Assembly: GCF_038502225.1 (NCBI RefSeq)
Contig: NC_091312.1
Coordinates: forward strand, 36,088,832-36,152,831
Length of the DNA stretch: 64,000 nucleotides
From: Cherax quadricarinatus
Lineage: Eukaryota > Arthropoda > Malacostraca > Decapoda > Parastacidae
Direction of reading: 5' to 3'
Shown one piece after another: positions 9,729 through 20,585 of this stretch. Below the pieces are notes generated by a model, which did no database searches, was not told the DNA's origin, and saw nothing but the letters and a program-made list of their open reading frames with translations. Positions within the stretch are counted from its first letter, which is position 1. Every line of letters starts with the position of its first letter. The position numbers and the translations under genes were made by a program.

Positions 9729-11970
9729 ATATGTAAAATATTCACCTAAGGGTTTACATCTTTGTCAGTGATAATACTGAATTCTTTCTCTCAGACAATT
9801 AAAATTTGTTCTTAATTGCTATAGATATTCTCATTTTCTTCTTTATTTTGTCTTGTAACTTTGCATCTTATTCTTAAAAATAATCTACTTTATTATTCTC
9901 CATATTTCTTTTATCTTCTTTGCAATAATGATATTTTTCTCTATTATAAACACTGGTACATCAGTTTAATGTGTAGTAACCTTTTGTAGCAACATAAAAT
10001 ACTAATTGGTTAATTATGAATTTTCTCAGTTGACCTTTTCTTTATTGTTGATTCTGATCATCATTTGGTACTTTAAAAATAAATAGGGACTAGAAGATTC
10101 CATGCACTTTATTGATACACGTCTGCTTTTTTGCAGATCGATGCCATATGTAGCCTTTTTAAGCTTCAAAAGATTCTGGTATTACAACTATAGTTTACAT
10201 TCACTCACATTGCTTTTTTCATAAGATATATTATTAGCAGTACATTGGTTTTGTTGCAGAACATTAAGATTGTTTGTCTTTATTATTATTTTTGCATGTG
10301 ATTTTGTGCATTGATGCCAATGTCTTTTAAATAGCTTAAGATAAATGGTTTCTTTTAAAATCTGTAATTGCTGTGTGCTTGCTCATATCACTGTATACCT
10401 AAAAGTCCTTATAAACAGAGAATGCCACAATGCATACATATTATTTGGTTTTATCAAGGAGTTTTTAGAATGCTGCACTGTAAATACCATACCCCTACCC
10501 TTACCCAAGAAGTTTGACAGTAATGTAGGTTGTTGTATGTACAAGCAGTTTGTGCACACTGGAATGGTGCTGTTTCTGCAGTGTTGTACACATGCTCAAA
10601 TACCTTACTGTGATGTGAATGCAACTACAATAGCCAAGACATTTATGGGATATTCAGCATAAACATATCAATAGTGCAGTACATATCCTCTATAACTCAT
10701 CATCTAGAGTACAGTATAAGCATACTCTACTTGTTGGGAAGTATGCGTACTCTTGGGGATGCTGTTTAAATGATAGTAATATTGCTGCTACTTACAGTTT
10801 ATTATAATAATGCTAAATAATAATACTGTAATGTGTGTTTTTTGTTCTTGGAATTTTTTTTTAGAATCATCAGTATATTCATATATTGATATTGATATAC
10901 TGTAACTGTTTCAGGCTTTTCCCTGTTTAGAGATGCCCTCTTGACTTACATCATTACATTTATACTTTTTAAGTTTAATTTTGATTGTTAGTAAAATGGT
11001 TCCCATATTTATCCTGTTTCATTGTTAGAATCTTGTAGATTTAAATATTTAATTAGAATATTACACCTGTTTGCAAGTATGTTAATGTATAATAATACAC
11101 TGATCACTACTTAAACCATTGTGGATGATTGAACATTTAGAGAGATTTAATCTGCAAATTTGATATTGAAAGACTTGCAAAGTTTCAAGTATTTTTTCCT
11201 CTTGCAATATTGTGTGTTTCAAAGTTTAAAGATAGTCATTTATTTCAATGACTTTAGGTCTTATTCTGACTTATAGAAACAGTGGAGGTAAAATTTTATT
11301 TTTGACATATCCATTGACAGTTATTTATCAGCCACACATCATAAAACTTGAAAGACCAAATTAAGTTTTCCTTATTTTTAATATACTTTTGAGATATAGT
11401 TGGTATGTACTGCAACAGATTCCAAAGAAGCTTGTTAAATTACAGTGCTGTCTGGGTATACTTGGTACTTCAGTTTTCTAAGACTTGATTTTTTTTTTTT
11501 TTATTTCCATTACTTTGGTGGAACTGCAGTCCCTAAGCAATGAGGTTTTCTTGGACTTGATATTTCACTGATTTGCTTTGTACATGCAGTACCATATATT
11601 AGGAAGCCTCTCCCACCCTGCTTGCTGTTGGGTTTCATTTTTATCTGGTGAGTTGGGATTGGAGCATTATTAGCAGTGCTAAAATATGCATTAATATATT
11701 TATGTAGTACAGTATTATGTAATGATTCCAAATTGACAAATTTTCCTACATAACTCATACTGTAATTCAATATATATTTTTAATTTTCATTATTTATATT
11801 GCTTATCAGGTAGTTTTTTGTGAAAATTACTAATTTTAAATTTGTTATCATTATTATGGCTGACCTATAAATCTGAACTATTTGCAAGTTACATATTCAG
11901 CTTTTAAAGAGCTTCTAGTGTTAGCAGAATGAAAAAATCTGAAGACTCCAATTTGTTATCATATAGAGAG
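9729..11970. other. Intron 2 sequence, no assignable element
   Basis: AT-rich intronic stretch. The ~105-codon open frame at 10345-10662 has no recognisable domain and no splice-bounded structure. No repeat family seen elsewhere in the window matches here. Confidence 0.45.
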
Positions 11971-11971
11971 G

Positions 11972-12258
11972 CAAACCATACCACAGGCGGGGATAGAACC
12001 CACGATCAGAGAGTCTCAAAACTCCAGACCGTCGTGTTAGCCACTGGACCAGCTAGCCACAATAAGATTCGTCCAACTAGGTATATTTCTACACCATAGG
12101 AAAACAAATATTCTAACACCACAGTAGACCTATAGTGTAGAAATATACCTAGTTGGACGAATCTTATTGTGGCTAGCTGGTCCAGTGGCTAACACGACGG
12201 TCTGGAGTTTTGAGACTCTCTGATCGCGGGTTCTATCCCCGTCCGTGGTATGGTTTGT
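11972..12258. mobile_element. Inverted dimer of a tRNA-derived SINE head
   Basis: Arms 11972-12100 and 12129-12258 are near-perfect inverted repeats of ~130 bp with a 28-nt loop. Each arm holds a tRNA-like unit. On the + strand it spans 12169-12253 with a box-A-like TAGCTGGTCCAGTGG and a box-B-like GGTTCTATCC at 12229-12238, followed by GTCCGTGGTATGG. The left arm carries the same unit on the minus strand. This looks like two SINE heads joined head to head. It is not a functional tRNA gene: no acceptor-stem closure or clear anticodon arm is seen. Confidence 0.75.
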
Positions 12259-13689
12259 TTGCAATCGTTTCTTTACGATTTCGTGAGTCGAGTTATAGAG
12301 AGACACTTCTTCATGGAAGAATACTGTGAATCAGTAAATTGCATCATTATATGCTGTTGGAGTCTTTTGATTATATCATTCAGCATATCACAATGGTGTC
12401 TAGGGAAATAAAGTGTGAAAGTGTGGGCTAGGCTTTACTTATCCTTTCTTGTGCATTAGTATCAACATTAACCAGTGTTATTTCCTCTGTGTGTTCTCTT
12501 GGGTGTGGTGAATGTTTTGGCACAATGATTGGGTCGCGCTATCTGCTACTCGACCCTCGGCATCGTTGTTGTAAGTATAAGACAGCACCCTATATATAGG
12601 GTGCAAATATGCATTTGTGTGCTTAGCTTGCCTCTGGCTGACACCATGCTTCATGTGGCTGAGTCTCACACTCATGTCTTGGACCAGACCCTATACTAAT
12701 AATGATTTATCCTAATTAGTACTACTACTTTATATAGTTTTTCAAAGATTTTTATTTCATATTTTTTTGTATGAGGAATATTTTTATATAATTCAGAATA
12801 CTGAAATTTAGGATTTATCTGAATTCCTTTGTTTCAGTATTAGCTTTAAGGATTCCAGTGATCATTCAGTAAACACCAGGTTTTTGTTTAGTATTAATTT
12901 TATGAATTAACATGTTTGTGTGTAAATTACTAACAAAATTTAAGGTTTGAGAAATTATTTTTATAGTTTTACTAATTGTGTATCTGTTGTAAATATAAAT
13001 TGAAAACATAAAATTTGTTTAAAAATTTGTATGATCTCCATTCACTGTGTTCACATCTCCATACCACTGATGTTAGAATATTTGTTTTCAATTTAAGTGT
13101 CATATTTAATTGTAAAGATGTAAATGTTTTGAGTTATACAACCCTTCACAAGAAAAAACAGGTCCTCTAGCAAATCAAATGATTTTTTACTACAGTAAGT
13201 ATGCTCTAGTTCTTATGAATTATCCATGCATATAAATTGTTTATGCTGCAGTAAAAACCTCAATTTAGCAAACATGAATTTGACAAATACTGGACAAATC
13301 CACAAAATCAGTTGATTCAGAAACAGCAGTATTTATAGGCTACAGATTTGTCTATTATTATTGGTTACAATCTTATCTCTATCCTTAACAACTGCTATTA
13401 CCATCCTCCCTGCTTCTCCCTAATTATCTTTTCAAATTGAAGGTTTACTGTATTTTAAGTTGGCAAAGATGATAGGGGATCATTCCAGATAAAATCTGAA
13501 ATAAATAAAATCCAACTGTATAATAGGTAAGCATTATTGTTTCCAGAGTGTGAAGGGGCCATGTAAATAGTGGTTGCTAGTGCACTGGCTCCCCTGTTAT
13601 ACTGTTTAATGGTTTTGTGTTTGGTAAGACATCTGTGGTTGTCCTGAATAATGGATTCCTATTATTAAGGCTTATAAAGCAATGTTCTA
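12259..13689. other. Intron 2 sequence with a 20-bp perfect palindrome
   Basis: Mostly unassigned AT-rich sequence. At 12584-12603 there is a perfect palindrome, GCACCCTATATATAGGGTGC, containing a TATA-like core, inside a GC-richer patch (12480-12700) that resembles an LTR or promoter but has no partner copy in the window. Confidence 0.4.
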
Positions 13690-14381
13690 TAGGTAGTAGG
13701 TTGGTCCACACCAACCACCCAGGGAGGTACTTCCGTCCTGCCAAGTGAGTGTACAACGAAAGCTTGTAATTGTATTAATAGTAATTGTATGGTAGGATTG
13801 CTGGTGTCCTTTTTTCTGTTTCATAAACATGCAAAATTTCAGGTACGTCTTGCTACTTCTACTTACACTTAGGTCACACTACACATACATGTACAAGCAT
13901 ATATATACATACCCCTCTGGTTTTTCTTCTATTTTCTTTCTAGTTCTTGTTCTTGTCTATTTCCTCTTATCTCCATGGGGAAGTGGAACAGAATTCTTCC
14001 TCCTTAACCCTTAAACGGTCCAAACAGATCAACGTTCAAATTCGTAGTGCTACAAAAGTAGATCTATTTTTTTTTACATATTCTCAAATATAACAAAAAA
14101 AAATGTAGATAAAAGTTTTTTACACGTTTTCAAATGTAAAACAAAAAAGAAGATCTACATTTTTTACATACTTTCAGATGTTGAAGAAACGTATATATAC
14201 ATTTGGACCATTTGAGGGTTAAACCATGCGTGTCGTAAGAGGCGACTAAAATGCCGGGAGCAAGGGGCTAGTAACCCCTTCTCCTGTATGTATTACTAAA
14301 TGTAAAAGGAGAAACTTTCGTTTTTCCTTTTGGGCCACCCCGCCTCAGTGGGATACGGCCGGTGTGTTGAAAGAAAGAAAG
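13690..14381 (+). mobile_element. SINE-like element (RTE 5'-leader type), interrupted by a TTAA MITE
   Basis: Full-length family member from AGGTAGTAGGTTGGTC to the tail GGATACGGCCGGTGTGTTGA and (GAAA)n. It is split by a 211-bp MITE at 14008-14218. Removing that insert leaves the family sequence CTTCCTCC...CCATGCGTG with a single TTAA-like site. The body carries the AATTCTTCCTCC, GGCGACTAAAATGCCGGGAG and AGTAACCCCTTCTCCTGTA landmarks shared by all copies. Confidence 0.85.
14008..14218. mobile_element. Family B MITE, piggyBac-type, TTAA-flanked
   Basis: TTAA at 14004-14007 and 14219-14222 bound a 211-bp insert with inverted ends CCCTTAAACGGTCCAAA and the complement of TTTGGACCATTTGAGGG. The interior holds repeated GTAGATCTA-like motifs and T-runs, and no ORF. 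TTAA target choice and terminal CCC are the hallmarks of the piggyBac superfamily. A second clean copy lies at 47312-47516. Confidence 0.88.
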
Positions 14382-14438
14382 ATACATATATATAAATGTA
14401 TATCTTTCTTTTTTTCAAGATATATATATATATCTTCC

Positions 14439-14630
14439 TTTCTTTCAACACACCGGCCATATCCCACCGAGGCAGGGTGGCCCAAAAGGAAAAACGAAAG
14501 ATTCTCCTTTTACATTTAGTAATATATATAGGAGAAGGAGTTACTAGCCCCTTGCTCCCAGCATTTTAGTCGCCTCTTACGACACGCATGGCTTACAGAG
14601 GAAGAATTCTGTTCCACTTCCCCATGGAGA
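14439..14630 (-). repeat. Truncated SINE-like copy, minus strand
   Basis: Reads from the tail (complement of GGCCGGTGTGTTGAAAGAAA) into the body as far as the complement of TCCATGGGG, where it stops. It faces the plus-strand copy ending at 14381, tail to tail, across a palindromic AT/CTTTC stretch (14382-14438). Confidence 0.8.
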
Positions 14631-14642
14631 ATAAATATATAT

Positions 14643-15966
14643 TTTTTTATTATTATTATCACACTGGCCGATTCTCACCAAGGCAGGGTGGCCCGAAAAA
14701 GAAAAACTTTCACCGTCATTCACTCCATCACTGTCTTGCCAGAAGGGTGCTTTACACTACAGTTTTTAAACTGCAACATTAACACCCCTCCTTCAGAGTG
14801 CAGACACTGTACTTCCCCGGACTCAAGTCCGGCCTGCCGGTTTCCCTGAACCCCTTCATAAATGTTACTTTGCTCACACTCCAACAGCACGTCAAGTATT
14901 AAAAACCATTTGTCTCCATTCACTCCTATCAAACACGCTCACGCATGCCTGCTGGAAGTCCAAGCCCCTCGCACACAAAACCTCCTTTACCCCCTCCCTC
15001 CAACCTTTCCTAGGCCGACCCCTATCCCGCCTTCCTTCCACTACAGACTGATACACTCTTGAAGTCACTCTGTTTCGCTCCATTCTCTCTACATGTCCGA
15101 ACCACCTCAACAACCCTTCCTCAGCCCTCTGGACAACAGTTTTGGTAATCCTGCACCTCCTCCTAACTTCCAAACTACGAATTCTCTGCATTATATTCAC
15201 ACCACACATTGCCCTCAGACATGACATCTCCACTGCCTCCAGCCTTCTCCTCGCTGCAACATTCATCACCCATGCTTCACACCCATATAAGAGCGTTGGT
15301 AAAACTATACTCTCATACATTCCCCTCTTTGCCTCCAAGGACAAAGTTCTTTGTCTCCACAGACTCCTAAGTACACCACTCACCCTTTTCCCCTCATCAA
15401 TTCTATGATTCACCTCATCTTTCATAGACCCATCCGCTGACACGTCCACTCCCAAATATCTGAATACATTCACCTCCTCCATACTCTCTCCCTCCAATCT
15501 GATATCCAATCTTTCATCACCTAATCTTTTTGTTATCCTCATAACCTTACTCTTTCCTGTATTCACTTTTAATTTTCTTCTTTTGCACACCCTACCAAAT
15601 TCATCCACCAATCTCTGCAACTTCTCTTCAGAATCTCCCAAGAGCACAGTGTCATCAGCAAAGAGCAACTGTGACAACTCCCACTTTATGTGTGATTCTT
15701 TATCTTTTAACTCCACGCCTCTTGCCAAGACCCTCGCATTTACTTCTCTTACAACCCCATCTATAAATATATTAAACAACCACGGTGACATCACACATCC
15801 TTGTCTAAGGCCTACTTTTACTGGGAAATAATTTCCCTCTTTCCTACATGCTCTAACTTGAGCCTCACTATCCTCGTAAAAACTCTTCACTGCTTTCAGT
15901 AACCTACCTCCTACACCATACACCTGCAACATCTGTCACATTGCCCCCCTATCCACCCTGTCATAT
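14643..15966 (-). pseudogene. 5'-truncated RTE-type LINE with intact C-terminal ORF (14892-15932)
   Basis: Minus-strand LINE end. The 346-codon open frame starts at LQVYGVGGRLLKAVKSFYED and includes RT motifs VGLRQGCVMSPWLFNIFIDG and LLFADDTVLLGD (palm C), then the thumb and C-terminal region (RYLGVDVSADGSMKDEVNHR, LYGCEAWVMNVAARRRLE, LRWFGHVERMERNR) to the stop after RQMVFNT. The palm A aspartate region and the endonuclease are missing because the copy is truncated at ~15966. The 3' end carries the GGGCCACCCTGCCTTGG-type tail and (ATA)n. It is a dead-on-arrival insertion in intron 2, antisense to the host gene. Confidence 0.92.
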
Positions 15967-16002
15967 ATGTATACTATATATATATATATTTATTTATTTA
16001 TT

Positions 16003-16222
16003 TGAACAAGTTGGCTGTCTCCTACCGAGGCAGGGTGACCCAAAAAGAAAGAAAATCCCCAAAAAGAAAATACTTTCATCATCATTCAACACTTTCACCT
16101 CACTTATACATAATCACTGTCTTTGCAGAGGCACTCAGATATGGCAGTTTAGAGGTCCCTCCAAACCTTCATTTTTCTTTTTAGGTCACCCTGCCTTGGT
16201 AGGATACAGCCGATTTGTTGAA
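16003..16222. repeat. Two RTE-type tails in inverted orientation
   Basis: The left end (GAACAAGTTGGCTGTCTCCT) is a minus-strand tail of the 42481-42703 type. The right end (GGTCACCCTGCCTTGGTAGG ... GATTTGTTGAAA) is a plus-strand tail. The bodies meet near 16145-16170, so the ends of this ~220-bp unit are mutually complementary. It sits directly against the truncated LINE at 14643-15966. Confidence 0.7.
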
Positions 16223-16752
16223 ATGATAAAAATATATTGTGTTGCATAAGACAGTCCTTAATCTTTTAGCAATATAATGTTTTAGACCCAAAACAAGAAT
16301 TTTTTTGCTGTTGATTAATGAGTGTTCAAGATTTGTGCTGTGTAACTTGAATTGTAGTTATGTGTTGATTTACAAGACCTTATTTTTTTGCTATATAAAT
16401 TTAAAATATCAAACTACATACATAGGAATTTTTATTCATAAACAGAAGCATGTTTTTTGAGTGTTTTTTTTCTAACAAAGAGTTTTTGTGAATATATGTT
16501 ATCAGATATTCCTGTAGATGATAAAGTAGTAAACAGCACATTTGGTTGATCTTAGTGTTTCCAGGCAGTGATTCTCACATTTGGATTGATGTTAGTCTCA
16601 AAGAACTCACTTGCAGTATGTATAGTCACCTAACTCTAGCATTAACTGAAGAAACATATCTCTATGAAGTGCTTATAATATTTATTTCCTGCTTTGTTAA
16701 TAATCAGTGCTTAAGATTGCTAAAACAAAAATCGAAACAAGAAAGGCAAGTA

Positions 16753-17940
16753 CAAGATGTCCATCACTAATCCGGCATCATCGGGACCTGTAGGGTGCCA
16801 GATTAGTGATTTTGCCGGATTACAGAGTGGTTAGGTTAGAATACACTAAACCCGGTGGCAATTTCACCCACTTTACACCTTATTTTTGGTCCAATCCATT
16901 GTTCCAGTCTACCAAACTCATAGATATTTTGCTAGTATTCCTTCTATTCTGTTAATTGAGTATAAGAGACCTCCTATTCACCTATATCAACTACCCAATA
17001 AATTGGTTAGCAATCAGTAATTTGGCCAATTTCACACAAATTTCAAAATAGGGTCCAGAATAAACAGTGCAGACATTCCTGGCACTAAAATAACATTTTC
17101 TCTGTTCATTAGTCACATCTGTAGGCCCCTCATGTTATTCTTGCTTTCCATTTTGAATTTTTATTCACACAAAAAATAGATTTACTGTTATGCAGACCAC
17201 TGCATTATTGTAATAATTGTATAAATAATGTTAACCCATTCATGACCGCGTATTAGACCAGCCAGTTGAACACATATTGTACGGTGATTATCATTTGTTT
17301 ACCCTTGAACATTGGCAAAAATTTAATATTTCTGCTACTTTTAGCTCAATTTCAAAGTACTTTTCATCATGAAACCAATCAAAATCATATCTAATTCTGT
17401 AATATATCTTTCGTTCTGTCAAATGTGACCAAAAAAACGAGAATACAACCATAAAAATTATGTGAAAATGCACTGCAAAGTCGCTGTTTTACACCACGGT
17501 TGCAGTTTTTTTCTCATTGTGCACTGCATGCTGCAGGATTTTTTTTTATATAGTGCACACTTACCACACAGGCCTATTCTCTCATATGTAGGCCCAAATT
17601 TACTGGTCACAGCTTATCTGAGTGAACTGAGCTTATGGCAACTGACAATGGCTTCAAAGCCACCTTATCTTTTAGGGACAGTGTATGGTGTATGTACTTT
17701 ACACAACGAGAAGCATTTCTTTTATTCATTGAAACCGTGGTTAGGGCTAAAAGTAATCAACTTATAACAATAAATGGAGATAAAGAAATTGGAGTGTCTT
17801 ATGGAGCAAGTAGCGCCACCAAACATTAGCAGCAGGTTGGTGTGGCAACCCCGGAAATTTGAAATTATGCTAGCTGAAATTAGTGCCACATTACTGATGG
17901 AACTGGATTACTGATTGCTGGATTAGTGATGGCCAACATG
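16753..17940. mobile_element. TA-flanked DNA element (family C) with family-A-like interior
   Basis: TA at 16751-16752 and 17941-17942 bound an insert of 1188 bp. Its ends are inverted repeats of ~25 bp: left CAAGATGTCCATCACTAATC, right the complement of CATGTTGGCCATCACTAATC. Much of the interior, from about 16855 to 17630, is related to the TTAA family A (CCATTGTTCCAGTCTACCAA, CATTTTGAATTTTTATTCA and the TTCTCTCATATGTAGGCCCA block) but lacks family A ends. No intact ORF. Confidence 0.7.
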
Positions 17941-17942
17941 TA

Positions 17943-18635
17943 CTGCATTTGCTCTGCTTAATGCTGTAAACTAAATAAAATTCCAAAATGTACAATTTTT
18001 TGGGCTGTAGATGAGTTGTAATTTATACAGTATAATATGTTGAGAGTTATTTTGTATTGCTAATTGTGCTGAAGTGATTGCTATGCATTTTCTTTATTTT
18101 GGATTAAAGCAAAATATATTAACCTTCATGAAACCATAACAGGCAAATTATTACTTGTCTTCCATAGTACATTGCATTTTATCTATGTAAGGAATCTGAA
18201 TTCAAATCTGTATCTTTTGAGCTTATTTGAAACATGATTAATTTTTTATCTGAGCACAGATCAGAGCAATGGCAGCCTGTGTTAGTAGTTTTTGTAAAAA
18301 ATGTAAATGTTTATTTTTCTTACAGGATTGTATTACATCAAAAGCTGATTATAATGATGAAAAGAAAATTTAATAAAAATGAAAGATAACTTTTTTATGG
18401 TGTGTTAATGTTTTGATAAATTGAAGCCTTAAGTCAGTGGCAGAAACATACTGCTAAATTTTTTGCACCCTTATTTCTAACTGATTTTTTCACTGTATGA
18501 ATTGACATAATTTGCCTGGAACAATTTGCCAAAAACTCTCATAGGACAGGAACTCTAGGATGATGTTTCAGCCATAACTGAAGCATCGTTTTACCATTCC
18601 TCTCCTAAATGTGGGTTTTTGGTGAAAAGCTTTAT
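17943..18635. other. Intron 2 sequence, nothing recognised
   Basis: Unassigned AT-rich intron between two insertions. Confidence 0.5.
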
Positions 18636-18647
18636 AACTTATTAAAT

Positions 18648-18843
18648 TGTAATAAAGTTGGTAGAATTACCGACAATATGTAAAGTAAAAGGACACAAGT
18701 GCAACTTATGTGACGTTTTATTGTGGCAACGTTTCGCTCTCCAGGAGCTTTATCAAGCCATTACAAACAATACATGGACACAGAGGGTATATAAAGGCTC
18801 AGAGTGAGGTGCAATACTAGTGAGGTACCATTTCGATGTTCAC

Positions 18844-18877
<34 letters not shown>

Positions 18878-19417
18878 GACAAAAGTAATACAATATGGTA
18901 GAGCAATTAATTCGTACATGAGTAAAAGGATATAAAAGCTATTACTTGGGTAACATAAAAATAGGTTGGACAAATATAGACTGGAAAGAGACAGCTTGTT
19001 TCAGTGTTCACTCTCTGTAATGTGCTTTGTGTAGTATAACAGGAGAGACTATGTGATGGCAGGGTTTACTGTTTTCAGGAGGATTCTTGCTAAGACTTCG
19101 GAGATGGTGAAGCTGCCGTTGTTTTGTTTAATTGTATTCGAAACAGCGATCAGTGCTGATTCGAGGCACTTGCGTCTGCGGAAATTAGTTTCTTTGATCA
19201 CTAATTGGGCGTCTCTGAATTTCATGAGATGATTGGTGGAATTTCGGTGTTGTACACAGGCGTTGTTCAAGTTATCGTTCCTACATGCGTAAATGTGTTC
19301 ATTGAGGCAGGTGTCGAGGTTTCTTGCTGTTTCACCTACGTAAATCTTGTCACAGCCTCCACAGGGTATAGTGTAAACAACTAATGTCACATTAGTTGCA
19401 CCTGTGTCCTTTTACTT
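18648..19417 (-). mobile_element. Penelope-like element fragment with GIY-YIG endonuclease
   Basis: A 770-bp insertion flanked by exact 12-bp repeats AACTTATTAAAT (18636-18647, 19418-19429). The minus-strand ORF 19049-19390 reads VVYTIPCGGCDKIYVGETAR followed by NLDTCLNEHIYACR. This is the N-terminal half of a GIY-YIG nuclease with the Penelope-type Cys pair (CGGC) between the two sequence blocks; its last third (RRRKCLESALIAV) matches the Penelope C-terminus. The reverse transcriptase is absent. Both ends carry the GTAAAAGGACACAAGTGCAA-type terminal repeat. On the minus strand 18725-18759 reads TTGATAA, a GCTC/GAGC hairpin and GAAACG, hammerhead-like. A (TAG)n tract lies at 18846-18880. Confidence 0.88.
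19049..19390 (-). pseudogene. GIY-YIG endonuclease domain of Penelope-like element
   Basis: 113-codon open frame, lacking any RT upstream, so a remnant rather than a gene. Visible residues are the GIY-equivalent VYTIP, the YIG-equivalent IYVGET, Arg in ARNLDT, His in the LNEHI helix, and the cysteines of CGGC. In active Penelope elements this domain nicks target DNA after an RT domain related to telomerase. The frame ends at NPAIT, 19049. I see no start context, and the Met is probably internal. Confidence 0.85.
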
Positions 19418-19608
19418 AACTTATTAAATCATGAGATATATCCTCTTCTGGGTAATTTTTCTTTTTTTTGTAGCAAGAATAGGATAAGGGAATTGTTGAA
19501 CAGGCTCCAGTCAGACTGGTATAGCTCACTGTTGTGTTGGTGTGCCCATTGCCATACTAAACCTTACACTGCTGTATTTGGCCTCGTTTGTTTGTATTAT
19601 GATTAATA

Positions 19609-20583
19609 CAGTGGACCCTCGACATTTGATACTAATCCGTTCCTGAGAGCTATCAAATGTCGAAAATATCGAAAGTCGAATTAATTTCCCCATAAGAAAT
19701 AATGGAAATCAAATTAATCCGTGCAGGACACCCAAAAGTATGAAAAAAAAAAATTTACCACATGAAATATTAAGTTTAATGCAATAGAATAATTACAATA
19801 ACAACAAAAACAATAAAATAATAACAATAGAATAATTGACACTTACCTTTAATGAAGATCTGGTGATGATTGATGGGATGGAAGGAGGGGAGAGTGTTGA
19901 AGTTGTTATTGTTTAGAAGGGGAATCCCCTTCCATTAGGACTTGAGGTAGCAAGTCCTTTTCCGGGGTTACTTCCCTTCTTCTTTTAATGCCACTAGGAC
20001 CAGCTTGAGAGTCACTGGACCTCTGTCGCCATTCCTTTAAGATTTGTCTAAAATGGGCCATAACATTGTCATTGTAATAGTCACCAGCACGGCTTGCAAT
20101 AGCTGTGTTAGGATGATTTTCATCCATAAAGGTTTGCAGTTCAACCCACTTTGCACACATTTCCTTAATTTTTGAAGTATGCACAATGGAGTCCACAACT
20201 GGCATAGGCTTCTCAGGGTTAACCCCAAACCCTTCAAAATTTTTCTTAATTTCCATACTAATTCTCACCCTTTTTACCACAGGGTTGGCACTAGAAGCTT
20301 TCTTGGGGCCCATGGTGACTTATTTTGCAGAAACAAGCACCAAAAACAGTGATAATATGGGTAATATGGAATGTACCGAATGTATCCTTAGATGCGTGCA
20401 CACTGGCTGGCTTGTAAACACTGGCACACACGGGGCAGTTCAGGTCACACGTGGACACGTCTCGTACGAATCGTATTAAATGTCAGGCTTTCCATCGAAT
20501 GTCGAGGCAAAATTTTTGCATTAAAATGCATCGAATGTTGGATTTATCGAATGTCGATGCCATCGAATGTCGGGGGTCCACTG
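19609..20583 (-). mobile_element. Internally deleted Tigger/pogo-like transposon
   Basis: TA at 19607-19608 and 20584-20585 bound 975 bp. The ends are inverted repeats: CAGTGGACCCTCGACATTTG on the left, the complement of CAGTGGACCCCCGACATTCG on the right. It holds the single ORF 19906-20313 (minus), which joins a transposase N-terminus to a C-terminal tail without the DDE catalytic core. The left flank inside the element keeps the CCCCATAAGAAATAATGGAA segment typical of this type; a related one occurs at 62963-62985. Confidence 0.85.
19906..20313 (-). pseudogene. Tigger-like transposase deletion product
   Basis: 135 codons starting MGPKKASSANPVVKRVRISM, the usual N-terminal tip of Tigger-type transposases. 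It passes directly into NFEGFGVNPEKPMPVVDSIV, which belongs to the region after the DDE domain, then IKEMCAKWVELQTFMDENHP and the SSDSQAGPSGIKRRREVTP tail. The helix-turn-helix domains and the DDE domain are missing, so it cannot transpose. The C-terminal half aligns with the longer remnant at 61145-61641, where SRIKEMCTMFTKVQVFMDEF and SSDSQAGPSGI recur. The frame is fully open, so a short protein could be made; I infer no function. Confidence 0.82.
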
Positions 20584-20585
20584 TA

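Noticed and set aside
12169..12253. tRNA gene
   Set aside because: Box A and B-like sequences are present but acceptor and anticodon arms do not close, and it is part of an inverted SINE dimer.
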